Assembly: GCF_014852005.1 (NCBI RefSeq)
Contig: NZ_JACVAU010000001.1
Coordinates: 62,001 to 126,000 of the forward strand
DNA from: Pseudoxanthomonas sp. PXM03
GTDB taxonomy: Bacteria > Pseudomonadota > Gammaproteobacteria > Xanthomonadales > Xanthomonadaceae
Direction of reading: 5' to 3'
Length of the DNA stretch: 64,000 nt
The notes beneath the pieces were generated by a model that was given only the letters and a program-made list of their open reading frames with translations, had not been told where the DNA came from and did no database searches. Below are positions 35,796-44,768 of this stretch, one piece after another. The first letter of the stretch is position 1; each line of letters opens with the position of its first letter. Made by a program: the position numbers and the translations under genes.

Positions 35796-36740
35796 ATGAC
35801 GCAAGTGAATGGGATGTGGAAGCGGTTGATGACGGCGTGCACGCTGCTGGCAATGCCGGCGCTGGCCTGGGCGCAGTCGGCGGACCCGAAGCCGTGGCAG
35901 CTGAACATGGGCAAGGGCGTGACGGCGTCGTCGCAGCATGCCTATGACGCGCACATGATCGCGCTGTGGGTCTGCATCGTCATCGGCATCATCGTGTTCG
36001 GTGCGATGGGCTACGCGATGTTCAAGTTCCGCCATTCCAAGGGCGCGGTGCCGGCACAGTTCAGCCACAACACCACGGCCGAGATCATCTGGACCGTCAT
36101 CCCGGTGCTGATCTTGGTGGTCATGGCCTGGCCGGCGACCGCCAAGCTGATCGCCATGTACGACACCCGCGATTCCGAGATGACCGTCAAGGTCACCGGC
36201 TACCAGTGGATGTGGAAGTACGAATACCTGGGCGAGGGCGTGGAATTCACCAGCCGCCTTGACCGCGAGTCCGACCGCCTGCGCCAGAACAAGGCGACGA
36301 CGCAGGAAGAGATCAAGGCGCACCCGCACTATCTGCTGGACGTCGACAACCAGCTGGTGCTGCCCACCAATACCAAGATCCGCTTCGTCATCACCGCCGA
36401 CGACGTCATCCACGCGTGGTGGGTGCCGGCGCTGGGCTGGAAGCAGGACGCCATCCCGGGCATCGTCAACGAGGCCTGGACCGACATCAAGGAACCGGGC
36501 ATCTACCGCGGCCAGTGCGCCGAGCTGTGCGGCAAGGACCACGGCTTCATGCCGATCGTCGTGAAGGCGGTGCCGAAGGCCGAGTACGAGCAGTGGCTGG
36601 CCTCGAAGAAGCCCGCCCCGGCTGCCGCCCCCGCCCCTGCCGCACCGGTGGAAGAGGCCGCGCCGGCCGACGCCACGACGGCCCCGGCCGTTGAAGCCGC
36701 CCCCACCGCCGAGACCCCCGCGCCGTCGGCGCAGGGTTGA
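35796..36740 (+). CDS. coxB: Cytochrome c oxidase subunit II
   Basis: CuA-carrying subunit that accepts electrons from cytochrome c. The 314 residues show a signal peptide (1-26), two transmembrane helices (about 53-76 and 94-115), the aromatic YQWMWKYEY (136-144) and the CuA site His206 with Cys241, Cys245, His249 and Met252 (CAELCGKDHGFM). An acidic/charged insert (about 155-178) lies before the CuA strands, and the last 40 residues are an Ala/Pro/Glu-rich tail with no heme-binding CxxCH, so this is not the cytochrome c-fused form. First catalytic gene of the cox operon. Confidence 0.97.
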   Translation: MTQVNGMWKRLMTACTLLAMPALAWAQSADPKPWQLNMGKGVTASSQHAYDAHMIALWVCIVIGIIVFGAMGYAMFKFRHSKGAVPAQFSHNTTAEIIWTVIPVLILVVMAWPATAKLIAMYDTRDSEMTVKVTGYQWMWKYEYLGEGVEFTSRLDRESDRLRQNKATTQEEIKAHPHYLLDVDNQLVLPTNTKIRFVITADDVIHAWWVPALGWKQDAIPGIVNEAWTDIKEPGIYRGQCAELCGKDHGFMPIVVKAVPKAEYEQWLASKKPAPAAAPAPAAPVEEAAPADATTAPAVEAAPTAETPAPSAQG

Positions 36741-36775
36741 TCGACCGCCCGCATCAGCTGCAAGAGATTACGCAC

Positions 36776-38389
36776 ATGGCCAACACCGCCGTCGATCATC
36801 ATGACGATCACCACGGTCACCAGCAGAGCTTCATCGAGCGGTGGTTCTTCTCCACGAACCACAAGGACATCGGCACGCTCTACCTGATCTTCAGCTTCAT
36901 CATGTTCATCATCGGCGCGGGCATGTCGGTGGTGATCCGTGCCGAGCTGATGGTGCCGGGCCTGCAGCTGGTCAGCCCCGAGTTCTTCAACCAGATGACC
37001 ACGGTGCATGCGCTGGTCATGATCTTCGGTGGCGTGATGCCGGCATTCGTCGGCCTGGCCAACTGGATGATCCCGCTGCAGGTGGGCGCGCCGGACATGG
37101 CGCTGCCGCGCATGAACAACTGGTCCTTCTGGATCATGCCGTTCGCCTTCACCCTGCTGCTGAGCTCGCTGTTCCTGCCGGGCGGTGCGCCGGCCGGTGG
37201 CTGGACGCTGTACCCGCCGCTGTCGCTGCAGGGCGGTGCGAACGTGGCGCTGACCATCTTCGCCATCCACATGATGGGCGTCAGCTCGATCATGGGCGCG
37301 ATCAACATCATCGCCACGGTGCTCAACATGCGCGCACCGGGCATCGACCTGCTGAAGATGCCGATCTTCTGCTGGACCTGGCTGATCACCGCGTTCCTGC
37401 TGATCGCGGTGATGCCGGTGCTGGCGGGCGCGGTGACCATGCTGCTGACCGACAAGTTCTTCGGCACCAGCTTCTTCAACGCGGCCGGCGGCGGCGACCC
37501 GGTGATGTACCAGCACATCTTCTGGTTCTTCGGTCACCCCGAGGTCTACATCATGATCCTGCCGGCATTCGGCGTGGTGTCGGAGATCATCCCGACCTTC
37601 AGCCGCAAGCCGCTGTTCGGCTACCAGGCCATGGTGTACGCGACCGCCTCGATCGCGTTCCTGTCGTTCATCGTGTGGGCGCACCACATGTTCACGGTGG
37701 GCATGCCGCTGGGTGGCGAAATCTACTTCATGTTCGCCACCATGCTGATCGCCATCCCGACCGGCGTGAAGGTGTTCAACTGGGTCAGCACGATGTGGAA
37801 GGGCTCGCTGAGCTTCGAAACGCCGATGCTGTGGGCCGTGGGCTTCGTGATTCTGTTCACCATCGGCGGCTTCTCCGGCCTGATGCTGGCCATCGTGCCG
37901 GCGGACTTCCAGTACCACGACACCTACTTCGTGGTGGCGCACTTCCACTACGTGCTGGTGACCGGCGCGCTGTTCTCCATCATCGCCGCCACCTACTACT
38001 GGTGGCCGAAGTGGACCGGCCGCATGTACAACGAGTTCTGGGGCAAGTTCCATTTCTGGTGGACGATCGTGTTCGTCAACCTGCTGTTCTTCCCGCAGCA
38101 CTTCCTGGGCCTGGCCGGCATGCCGCGCCGCATCCCCGATTACAACCCGGTGTTCGCGGACTGGAACTTCATCAGCTCGATCGGTGCGTTCGGCATGTTC
38201 CTGACGCCGTTCATCATGGCTGCGATCCTGTGGTCTTCGCTGCGCAGCGGCAAGAAGGCCCAAGCGCGTGCGTGGGAAAACGCGAAGGGCCTGGAATGGA
38301 CCGTGCCGTCGCCCGCGCCGCACCACACGTTCACCACGCCGCCGGTCATCAAGGACGGCGACCTGGCGCACGGCGACGTGACGCACTGA
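36776..38389 (+). CDS. ctaD: Cytochrome c oxidase subunit I (aa3-type)
   Basis: Catalytic subunit with heme a and the heme a3-CuB centre; reduces O2 and pumps protons. The 537 residues have twelve transmembrane helices. Visible ligands are the heme a His78 in TVHALVM, the CuB/cross-linked HPEVYIMILP segment, VWAHHMFTVGM with the two further CuB His, and VVAHFHYVL with the heme ligands near the end. The N-terminus is His/Asp-rich (DHHDDHHGHQQ, 7-17), which might bind metal. ATG 36776 follows coxB by 35 bp with AGAGA before it. Confidence 0.98.
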   Translation: MANTAVDHHDDHHGHQQSFIERWFFSTNHKDIGTLYLIFSFIMFIIGAGMSVVIRAELMVPGLQLVSPEFFNQMTTVHALVMIFGGVMPAFVGLANWMIPLQVGAPDMALPRMNNWSFWIMPFAFTLLLSSLFLPGGAPAGGWTLYPPLSLQGGANVALTIFAIHMMGVSSIMGAINIIATVLNMRAPGIDLLKMPIFCWTWLITAFLLIAVMPVLAGAVTMLLTDKFFGTSFFNAAGGGDPVMYQHIFWFFGHPEVYIMILPAFGVVSEIIPTFSRKPLFGYQAMVYATASIAFLSFIVWAHHMFTVGMPLGGEIYFMFATMLIAIPTGVKVFNWVSTMWKGSLSFETPMLWAVGFVILFTIGGFSGLMLAIVPADFQYHDTYFVVAHFHYVLVTGALFSIIAATYYWWPKWTGRMYNEFWGKFHFWWTIVFVNLLFFPQHFLGLAGMPRRIPDYNPVFADWNFISSIGAFGMFLTPFIMAAILWSSLRSGKKAQARAWENAKGLEWTVPSPAPHHTFTTPPVIKDGDLAHGDVTH

Positions 38390-38408
38390 GACGGCTGAGC
38401 ATCGCGCC

Positions 38409-38543
38409 ATGAACGCCCCCGTGCTGACTCCCGAGGAACTCGCGCGCCGCCGCAAGGCGGTGCTGCGGACGGCGTGGGTGATCGGCGGCATCGCGTTCGC
38501 GATCTTCGTGGCCTTCATCGGCCGCGCGGTGTTGAGCGCATGA
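38409..38543 (+). CDS. Small single-helix membrane peptide in the cox operon
   Basis: A 44-residue peptide, [21 protein letters not shown] followed by one helix ([21 protein letters not shown]). A positively charged segment before the helix predicts an inside N-terminus. It lies between ctaD and ctaG, with its stop overlapping the ctaG start (ATGA). Its size and place match the small 'cytochrome oxidase small assembly protein' or CoxF-like genes reported between these two genes in other proteobacteria; function unproven. Confidence 0.75.
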   Translation: MNAPVLTPEELARRRKAVLRTAWVIGGIAFAIFVAFIGRAVLSA

Positions 38544-39118
38544 GCGCGGCCAAGTCCAACTCGGCCGGGCTGTTCAAGCTGGTGGGCGTGGCGGTGGCGG
38601 TGTTCGTGCTGACGTTCTCGCTGGTGCCGCTATACCGCATCGCCTGCGAGAAGGTATTCGGCATCCGCCTGGAGCAAGGGCCCGGCCAGGTGGCCGCAGC
38701 GGCGGCGACCAAGGTCGCGCGCACGGTGACCGTGCAGTTCGATGGTGGCGTCAACTCCAAGCTGCCGTGGGCGTTCCGGCCGGAACAGCTGACCATGGAA
38801 GTGGTACCCGGCGAGCTGTACGAGGCGAAGTATTTCGCCCGCAACGACAGTGAGCGCGCCGTCGTCGGCAGCGCGGTGCCGTCCGTGGCGCCGGCCCGCG
38901 CCTCGGGCTATTTCACCAAGACCGAGTGCTTCTGCTTCACGGCCCAGACCCTGCAGGCCGGCGAAAGCCGCGACATGCCGGTCCGCTTCATCGTGGACCC
39001 GGACCTGCCGGCGGAAGTGAAGACCATCACCCTGTCCTATACCTTCTTCAAGAACGACGCACTGACCGCGCAGATCGGCACGGGCAACGCGTCGCCCTCG
39101 CCGCTCGCGGCACCCTGA
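38540..39118 (+). CDS. ctaG: CtaG/Cox11 copper chaperone for the CuB site
   Basis: Delivers copper to the CuB centre of subunit I. The 192-residue protein has one N-terminal helix ([22 protein letters not shown], 11-32) followed by [11 protein letters not shown] and a periplasmic immunoglobulin-like domain carrying the copper motif CFCF (Cys130, Cys132) in [14 protein letters not shown], and the end motif [11 protein letters not shown]. The start overlaps the small peptide's stop, and coxC follows 28 bp later. Confidence 0.96.
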   Translation: MSAAKSNSAGLFKLVGVAVAVFVLTFSLVPLYRIACEKVFGIRLEQGPGQVAAAAATKVARTVTVQFDGGVNSKLPWAFRPEQLTMEVVPGELYEAKYFARNDSERAVVGSAVPSVAPARASGYFTKTECFCFTAQTLQAGESRDMPVRFIVDPDLPAEVKTITLSYTFFKNDALTAQIGTGNASPSPLAAP

Positions 39119-39146
39119 CCACGTCTTACGCAACGGAAACAACGCC

Positions 39147-40025
39147 ATGGCACAAGCCCAATCGCCAGACGCCAACATCTACTTCGTGCCGCACAGTTCC
39201 AAGTGGCCGTTCGTGGGCTCCATCGCCATGTTCGTCACCATGGTGGGCGTGGCCAGCTGGCTCAATGACGCGGCCTGGGGCATGTGGGTCTTCTATACGG
39301 GCGTGGTGATGCTGTGCGCCACGCTGTTCATGTGGTTCGGCGACGTGATCCGCGAATCGGTCAGCGGCCACTACAACCGCCAGGTGGACGTGTCGTTCCG
39401 CATGGGCATGGTGTGGTTCATCTTCTCGGAAGTGATGTTCTTCGCCGCGTTCTTCGGCGCGCTGTTCTATGCCCGCACGCTGGCGTTGCCGTGGCTGGGT
39501 GGCGAAGGCGACGGCGTGATGACCAACAGCCTGCTGTGGGAAGGCTTCTCGGCCGCGTGGCCGAGCGCGGGTCCGGGCCAGGTGGGTGGTCAGTTCCAGA
39601 CCATCCCCGCGTGGGGCCTGCCGCTGCTCAACACGCTGATCCTGCTGACCTCGGGCGTCACCATCACCATCGCGCACCATGCGCTGAAGGCCGGCAACCG
39701 CAGCCAGCTGCTGATCTGGCTGGGCGCCACGGTGCTGCTGGGTTGCGTGTTCCTGTTCTTCCAGGCCGAGGAGTACATCCACGCCTACAAGGAACTGAAC
39801 TTGACGCTGGGCTCGGGCATCTACGGCTCCACGTTCTTCATGCTGACCGGCTTCCACGGCCTGCACGTGACGCTGGGCACCATCATGCTGGCGATCATCT
39901 GGTTCCGCTGCGCCAAGGGCCACTTCACCAAGGACAACCACTTCGGCTTCGAGGCCGTGGCGTGGTACTGGCACTTCGTGGACGTGGTGTGGCTGGGCCT
40001 GTTCCTGTTCGTTTACGTGCTGTAA
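39147..40025 (+). CDS. coxC: Cytochrome c oxidase subunit III
   Basis: Structural subunit III of the aa3 oxidase, 292 residues with seven transmembrane helices. Recognisable stretches are WPFVGSIAMFVTMVG, MVWFIFSEVMFFAAFFGALFY (Glu-bearing helix III), HHALKAGNRSQLLIWL, and the C-terminal TGFHGLHVTLG and FEAVAWYWHFVDVVWLGLFLFVY. Between helices III and IV lies a long loop (WLGGEGDGVMTNSLLWEGF). Last gene of the operon; a strong terminator follows. Confidence 0.97.
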   Translation: MAQAQSPDANIYFVPHSSKWPFVGSIAMFVTMVGVASWLNDAAWGMWVFYTGVVMLCATLFMWFGDVIRESVSGHYNRQVDVSFRMGMVWFIFSEVMFFAAFFGALFYARTLALPWLGGEGDGVMTNSLLWEGFSAAWPSAGPGQVGGQFQTIPAWGLPLLNTLILLTSGVTITIAHHALKAGNRSQLLIWLGATVLLGCVFLFFQAEEYIHAYKELNLTLGSGIYGSTFFMLTGFHGLHVTLGTIMLAIIWFRCAKGHFTKDNHFGFEAVAWYWHFVDVVWLGLFLFVYVL

Positions 40026-40090
40026 GGGGGACGGGATAGGTGATCCGGGATTCGTGATTCGCGATAGCGAACGCCGTATCCAGCAAAAAG

Positions 40091-40113
40091 CGACGGAAGC
40101 CCGTCGTTTTTTT
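40091..40113. terminator. Rho-independent terminator after coxC
   Basis: Stem cgacgg / ccgtcg with loop aagc, followed by seven T on the plus strand and, on the minus strand, by ctttttgc. It lies between the convergent coxC and DUF2909 genes. Confidence 0.88.
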
Positions 40114-40153
40114 GCTTTTGCGAACCAGGAATCGCGTTTCACGCCTCACGGCG

Positions 40154-40375
40154 TCAGCCGGGATTGACCCCATGCGGGGTGATCCATCCCATGTAGATGG
40201 CCAGGACGACCAGCAGGATCAGGCCCACGGACAGCGCTATGCGACGGGTCAGCGCATTGACGGTGCGCTTGCTTTCGCCCTTGTCCACCAGCATGTAGTA
40301 CAGGCCCGCGCCCAGGTTCCAGACGATGAGGATGAGGAAGGCGATGATCAGCAGGGTTTTCAGCGAATCGTTCAT
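40154..40375 (-). CDS. DUF2909 twin transmembrane protein
   Basis: A 73-residue protein with two helices: LLIIAFLILIVWNLGAGLYYMLV (about 8-30) and IALSVGLILLVVLAIYMGWI (about 46-65), joined by a charged loop (DKGESKRTVNALTRR) with a conserved feel of the DUF2909 family, which is regularly placed beside cox genes. Function unknown; likely an assembly or stability factor. It converges with coxC and diverges from SURF1. Confidence 0.85.
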   Translation of the reverse strand: MNDSLKTLLIIAFLILIVWNLGAGLYYMLVDKGESKRTVNALTRRIALSVGLILLVVLAIYMGWITPHGVNPG

Positions 40376-40464
40376 GGCGTCCTCGACGGGGCCCGGGCGG
40401 TGAGGCGCGCATTATCGCTCCCCCGGCGTGAGCCGAAGGTGGGTGCGACATTCGGACGCAGTGC

Positions 40465-41196
40465 GTGAGCCGGCACATGCCGCTGCCGGTCGGTTGGACG
40501 CTGGCCGTGCTGGCCATGTCGTTGTTCTGCAGCCTGGGCGCCTGGCAGTGGGGCCGGGCCGAGCAGAAGGAGGCCATGCTGGCGGAGACCGCGCGCGTAC
40601 TTGCGGAGCGTCGCCCGCAGCCGCTGGCACTGGCGGAAGATGCAGGCCGCACGCAGTCCTACGACTGGGCCGGTGGCGAAGGCGAGTTCCTGTCAGGACC
40701 GGCGATCCTGCTGGACAACCAGACGCGCGACCGGCAGCCCGGCGTGCGCGCGTATCGCGTCTTCCAACCCGTCGACGCTGCCCCCTTGCTGGTGGAACTG
40801 GGCTGGTTGCCCGTGCCGGGAAACCGCGCGATGCCGGCCGTGGCACCGGTGGCCGGCCGGCAACGCCTGTCGGGACTGCTGGTGCCGCCGCCGTCGGAAG
40901 GCATCGCGCAGGCGCCGCCCGCCGTGCAAGCCGACGGCAGTCTGCTGGTGATCGCGCTGCAGCGTGAGGAATTGGCGCAGGCACTGCAGCTGCCGGCATT
41001 GGCGCCCCGCCTGCTGAAGCTGGACCCGGACCTGCCGCTGGGCTATGCCCGCGACCTCGACGTCCTGCCCAATACGCTACCGCCGGAGCGCCACATCGGC
41101 TACGCGGTGCAGTGGTTCGGGCTGGCCGGTGCGGTGCTGGTCACCGCGCTGCTGCTGACCTGGCGCAGCCGGCGGGGGGCGCGAAAGGATCGCTAA
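40465..41196 (+). CDS. SURF1 family oxidase assembly protein
   Basis: Assembly factor of aa3 oxidase, implicated in heme A insertion. The 243 residues have the family topology: one N-terminal helix (WTLAVLAMSLFCSLGAWQWGRAEQK, with the signature LGxWQxxRxxxK), a long periplasmic region (LLDNQTRDRQPGVRAYRVFQPV, VELGWLPVPGNR), and a C-terminal helix (HIGYAVQWFGLAGAVLVTALLLTW). Start GTG 40465 is chosen; ATG 40477 gives a protein four residues shorter. It begins a second assembly group (SURF1, SCO-like, ctaA, ctaB). Confidence 0.9.
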   Translation: MSRHMPLPVGWTLAVLAMSLFCSLGAWQWGRAEQKEAMLAETARVLAERRPQPLALAEDAGRTQSYDWAGGEGEFLSGPAILLDNQTRDRQPGVRAYRVFQPVDAAPLLVELGWLPVPGNRAMPAVAPVAGRQRLSGLLVPPPSEGIAQAPPAVQADGSLLVIALQREELAQALQLPALAPRLLKLDPDLPLGYARDLDVLPNTLPPERHIGYAVQWFGLAGAVLVTALLLTWRSRRGARKDR

Positions 41197-41242
41197 TCGC
41201 GAGCGGGACAGGCCCTTTCTGGAAGCGCAGGATCCTGCAACC

Positions 41243-41350
41243 CCGTTCGTGGTGAGCCTGTCGAACCACGCTCTCTGCGCTGGATCGACAAGTCAGGATC
41301 GCCTTGCCTTGCCCTCGAAAAACGTGGTTCGACAGGCTCACCACGAACGG
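41243..41350. repeat. 28-bp perfect inverted repeat (family D)
   Basis: Left arm 41243-41270 begins ccgttcgtggtgagcctgtc; right arm 41323-41350 is its exact reverse complement, with a 52-nt spacer. The motif gttcgtggtgagcctgtcga is known to me as a widely dispersed intergenic repeat in several bacterial phyla. Only one copy is in this window. Confidence 0.85.
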
Positions 41351-41426
41351 CATTCAAGGCGTCGTGGCTGTCTGTTGGCGGTGTCCGGCGTCGCTATAGC
41401 GGCAATGATCGCCCGGGCGTGAGAAA

Positions 41427-42008
41427 ATGACGTCCATGGACCCAAAACCATTCGATCCCGCCCAGCGGCGTCGCGGGCGGTGGATGCTCGTCGCCCTGTT
41501 CGCCCTGTTCTTCGGCACCGTGTTCGGTGCGGGCATCCTGCGCTTCTCCGGCTGGCAGCCGGCGACGCACAAGAACCACGGTCTGATGTTGCAGCCGCCT
41601 GCGGACGCGCGAAGCATCGCGCCGATGCTCGTGGACGGCAGCGCCTACGACTGGAAGCCCGCCGAACGCCGCTGGCGCATCGTCGCCGCGCCGGCACCGG
41701 GGTGTGCGGAGGCTTGCCTGAAGCTGGCGCAGGACCTGGACAAGGTGTGGCAGCTGTTCGGCCACAACGCCGACGAAGTCGACATCCTGTGGGTCGGCGA
41801 CTACCCGGACGGGGCGCCGAAGCACAGCGCGCTGCGCCTGGTGCGCTCGGATGACCCGCTGCGTGGCCTGCTGCCGCAGGTGGACGACCCGGCCGGCACG
41901 CCTGTGTACGTGATCGACCCGCACGGTTTCGTGATCCTGCGCTATGCCCCGGGCTTCGATCCGGCCGGCCTGCGCACGGATGTCTCGAAACTGATCAAGC
42001 TCATCTGA
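41427..42008 (+). CDS. SCO-like thioredoxin-fold membrane protein (C-x3-C)
   Basis: A 193-residue membrane-anchored protein: cytoplasmic basic start (PAQRRRGRWM), one helix (LVALFALFFGTVFGAGIL, 21-38) and a periplasmic domain. PGCAEACLKLAQDL places Cys93 and Cys97 in a C-x3-C arrangement, as in SCO/PrrC copper chaperones, and IDPHGFVILRYAPGFDPAGLRTD is like the C-terminal IDPxG strand of thioredoxin-fold proteins. It lies between SURF1 and ctaA, so a role in copper delivery to CuA or in disulfide reduction of the oxidase is likely but inferred. ATG 41436 is an alternative start. Confidence 0.8.
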   Translation: MTSMDPKPFDPAQRRRGRWMLVALFALFFGTVFGAGILRFSGWQPATHKNHGLMLQPPADARSIAPMLVDGSAYDWKPAERRWRIVAAPAPGCAEACLKLAQDLDKVWQLFGHNADEVDILWVGDYPDGAPKHSALRLVRSDDPLRGLLPQVDDPAGTPVYVIDPHGFVILRYAPGFDPAGLRTDVSKLIKLI

Positions 42009-42030
42009 GCGCTCGCCCGAACTGCAGACG

Positions 42031-43179
42031 ATGATGAACGCTGTCGCACGTCCCGTGATCTACCGACATTTCCATAGAATCGCCTGGCTGGCGGTCGCCC
42101 TGACGCTGTGCGTCGTGGTGTTCGGCGCCTTCGTGCGCCTGTCCGATGCCGGCCTGAGCTGCCCCGACTGGCCCACCTGCTATGGCCGGGCCGCATGGCC
42201 GGGCGCGGTGAACGAAGCGGCCTCGCACGCGGCCAGCGACATCCGGCCGTTCGAGACGCACAAGGCATGGCGCGAGCAGGTGCACCGCCACATCGCCGCC
42301 TCGCTGGGCGTGCTGGTGCTGGTGCTCGCACTGCTTGCTGCACGCCGCCGGCGCTGGGGCATCGCGCAGATCCTGGTCGCCGCCGGCCTGGTCGGCGCGG
42401 CCATCCCGCTGTACATGCATGGCGAACACGGCGCGGCTTCAGCGCTCGCGATCCTCGGCGAAGCGATCCTGCTGCTCGCCGCGCTGCGCTGGTCCAACAT
42501 CGACCTGGCACGCGCGGGCGCGCTGACGCTGGCGGTGATCATCTTCCAGGCGCTGCTGGGCATGTGGACGGTGACCTGGCTGCTCAAGCCCATCGTGGTG
42601 ATGGGCCATCTGATCGGCGGACTGACCACCTTCTCGTTGCTGGTGTGGATGGCGTGGCGGGCGACCGACCGGCCGATCACGCTGGCCGACGCGACCGTGC
42701 TGCGTCGCTGGCTGATCGGCGGCCTGGTGCTGCTCGGCATTCAGATCGCGCTCGGTGGCTGGGTCAGCGCGAACTACGCGGCGCTGGCGTGCGGACTGGA
42801 TTTCCCGAAGTGCGTCGGCCAGTGGTGGCCGCCGGCGGATTTCGGCGAGGGCTTCGTACTGTGGCGCGGCATCGGCGTGGACTATGAAGGCGGCGTGCTG
42901 GATGGCGCTTCGCGCATCGCGATCCAGATGACCCACCGCATCATGGCGGCCGTGGTGGCGTTCTATGTGCTGGCGCTCGCGTGGCGCCTGTTCCGCACGC
43001 CGGGCATGCGCAGCTGGGCGTTGACGCTGCTGGTGCTGATCACCGCGCAGGTCACACTGGGCATCCTCAACGTGAAGCTCAACCTGCCGCTGCCGGTCGC
43101 GGTGGCGCACAACGGTGGCGCGGTGCTGCTGCTGTTCACTCTCGTATCGCTGACCGCGCGCCTGCGCAGGCCCGACTGA
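42031..43179 (+). CDS. ctaA: Heme A synthase
   Basis: Oxidises heme O to heme A for the aa3 oxidase. The 382-residue protein has eight transmembrane helices in two four-helix halves. Features: [21 protein letters not shown] at 33-53, the conserved [20 protein letters not shown] (about 246-265) with its Cys pair, and His residues in [10 protein letters not shown] and [12 protein letters not shown] that serve as heme ligands. Starts with two Met codons at 42031. It leads directly into ctaB (1-bp gap). Confidence 0.95.
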   Translation: MMNAVARPVIYRHFHRIAWLAVALTLCVVVFGAFVRLSDAGLSCPDWPTCYGRAAWPGAVNEAASHAASDIRPFETHKAWREQVHRHIAASLGVLVLVLALLAARRRRWGIAQILVAAGLVGAAIPLYMHGEHGAASALAILGEAILLLAALRWSNIDLARAGALTLAVIIFQALLGMWTVTWLLKPIVVMGHLIGGLTTFSLLVWMAWRATDRPITLADATVLRRWLIGGLVLLGIQIALGGWVSANYAALACGLDFPKCVGQWWPPADFGEGFVLWRGIGVDYEGGVLDGASRIAIQMTHRIMAAVVAFYVLALAWRLFRTPGMRSWALTLLVLITAQVTLGILNVKLNLPLPVAVAHNGGAVLLLFTLVSLTARLRRPD

Positions 43180-43180
43180 C

Positions 43181-44119
43181 ATGGCCTCGACGTTCCGCCA
43201 GTACTGGGCGTTGACCAAGCCGCGCGTGGTGGCGCTGATCGTGTTCACGGCCATCGTCGGCATGTTCCTCGCCATCGATGGCCTGCCCGACGGCGCGCAG
43301 GTGTTGCGTGGCGGGTTGGGTTTCCTCGGCATCTGGCTGGCCGCTTCCAGCGCGGCCGCCATCAACCAGCTGCTGGATGCGCGCATCGACGCGAAGATGG
43401 CGCGCACCTCATGGCGCCCGCTGGTGCAGGGCCAGGTGAAGCCGTGGCAGGCGCTGGTGTTCGCGCTCGCGCTTGCCGCGCTGTCGATGGCCATCCTGGT
43501 GCTGTGGGTCAACACGATCACCGCGATCCTGACCTTCGCTTCGCTGATCGGCTACGCGGTGATCTACACCGTGTTCCTCAAGCGCGCCACGCCGCAGAAC
43601 ATCGTCATCGGCGGCATCGCCGGCGCAGCACCGCCACTGCTCGGCTGGGCCACGATGACCGGCATGCAGGGCGAGTGGGATTGGCCGCACGCGCTGCTGC
43701 TGGTGCTGATCATCTTCGTGTGGACGCCGCCTCATTTCTGGGCACTGGCGATCTTCCGTCGCGAGGACTACGCGCGCGCGCTGGTGCCGATGCTGCCGGT
43801 GACGCACGGCGTGACCTACACGCGCTGGCAGATCCTGTTCTACACCGTGCTGCTGGTGGAGGTGACCGTGTTGCCGGTGGTATTCGGCATGAGCGGCTTC
43901 TTCTACCTGGGGGGCGCGCTGGTGCTGGGCGCGGTGTTCCTCTGGTACGCGTGGCGCCTGCTCGATCCACCGGACGAGTTCTTCGCCATGCGCGTGTTTA
44001 ACTACTCGATCGTCTACCTGATGGCGCTGTTCGCGTTCCTGCTGGTGGACCACTGGGTGATGCCGCTGCTGCAGCCGGCCCCCTCGGCTGCCGGCATCGA
44101 GTTCGTGCCGGCGAGGTAA
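43181..44119 (+). CDS. ctaB: Protoheme IX farnesyltransferase (heme O synthase)
   Basis: Attaches a farnesyl group to protoheme, giving heme O. The 312-residue UbiA-type prenyltransferase has the motif [22 protein letters not shown] (about 66-87; the N-x3-D-x2-D-x3-R prenyl diphosphate site) and the second site [24 protein letters not shown], then [15 protein letters not shown]. About nine hydrophobic helices. Its start lies 1 bp after the ctaA stop. Confidence 0.96.
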   Translation: MASTFRQYWALTKPRVVALIVFTAIVGMFLAIDGLPDGAQVLRGGLGFLGIWLAASSAAAINQLLDARIDAKMARTSWRPLVQGQVKPWQALVFALALAALSMAILVLWVNTITAILTFASLIGYAVIYTVFLKRATPQNIVIGGIAGAAPPLLGWATMTGMQGEWDWPHALLLVLIIFVWTPPHFWALAIFRREDYARALVPMLPVTHGVTYTRWQILFYTVLLVEVTVLPVVFGMSGFFYLGGALVLGAVFLWYAWRLLDPPDEFFAMRVFNYSIVYLMALFAFLLVDHWVMPLLQPAPSAAGIEFVPAR

Positions 44120-44124
44120 TGCCG

Positions 44125-44261
44125 TTGTAGGAGCGACGTCAGTCGCGACCGCGGTCCGCCAGTATGCATTGACGATGTACGCGGTGCCGCTGCGCTATCC
44201 AGCGGGATGTGGATTCAATGTGGCCGCGTTCGTGCGGTCGCGACTGACGTCGCTCCTACAA
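44125..44261. repeat. Paired inverted repeat, REPIN-like (family A, copy 2)
   Basis: Arms 44125-44152 (starting ttgtaggagcgacgtcagtc) and 44234-44261 are perfect 28-bp reverse complements, 81 bp apart. It sits between the convergent ctaB and phosphatase genes and starts six bases after the ctaB stop. Confidence 0.9.
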
Positions 44262-44266
44262 AAGCC

Positions 44267-44758
44267 TTAGCGTTCCGGCTCCGCCAATTGCTCCACCACC
44301 ACCGGCTCCAGCGACTTCAATCCCGCCGCGCGACCCAGGGCGAGGGCTTCCTCCGTCGATGCGCCGTCCACCTGGGCAGCGCCGAGCGCGAGCAGGGCGC
44401 CGACGCGATTGCCCGAGGCGCAATGCAGCAGCACCCCACCTTCCCTTTGCTTCAGCAGGGCATGCAGTGCCTTGGCGTTTTCCGGCGTGAGGTCGTCCTT
44501 GCCGGCGATGGGCATCGCGACGTATTCCATGCCCAGGCGACGTGCTTCAGCGGCCTCGTCGTAGCCCCGCTCCTCCTGCGGTCCGCGCAGGTCGATCACC
44601 GTGCGGACGCCCTCCGCACGCAAGCGGGCAAGATCATCCAGCGCGGGCTGGCCGCCGGTGTGCAGGCCGGGACGGGGCTGGGTGAATTCCGCCGCCAGCG
44701 TGGAGAGCGAGGTGCCGTACAGCAGCGTGGCGAACAGAAAAAACGCGAAACGTGTCAT
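44267..44758 (-). CDS. Exported DUF442/TIGR01244-like tyrosine phosphatase-fold protein
   Basis: A 163-residue protein with a signal peptide (FAFFLFATLLYGTSLSTLAAE) and a phosphatase-like domain: YVAMPIAGKDDLTPENAKALHALL and the loop VLLHCASGNRVGALLAL with Cys113 and Arg118. The loop spaces Cys and Arg by four residues, as in the HCRSGxR loop of DUF442 proteins, not by five as in classical PTPs. Substrate unknown. It is 10 bp downstream of dnaG on the same strand and may be cotranscribed. Confidence 0.8.
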   Translation of the reverse strand: MTRFAFFLFATLLYGTSLSTLAAEFTQPRPGLHTGGQPALDDLARLRAEGVRTVIDLRGPQEERGYDEAAEARRLGMEYVAMPIAGKDDLTPENAKALHALLKQREGGVLLHCASGNRVGALLALGAAQVDGASTEEALALGRAAGLKSLEPVVVEQLAEPER

Positions 44759-44768
44759 CACGGACTCC

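Noticed and set aside
36503-38518. 671-residue minus-strand frame over ctaD
   Set aside because: Complement of subunit I; composition is His/Arg/Asp-rich without any recognised domain.
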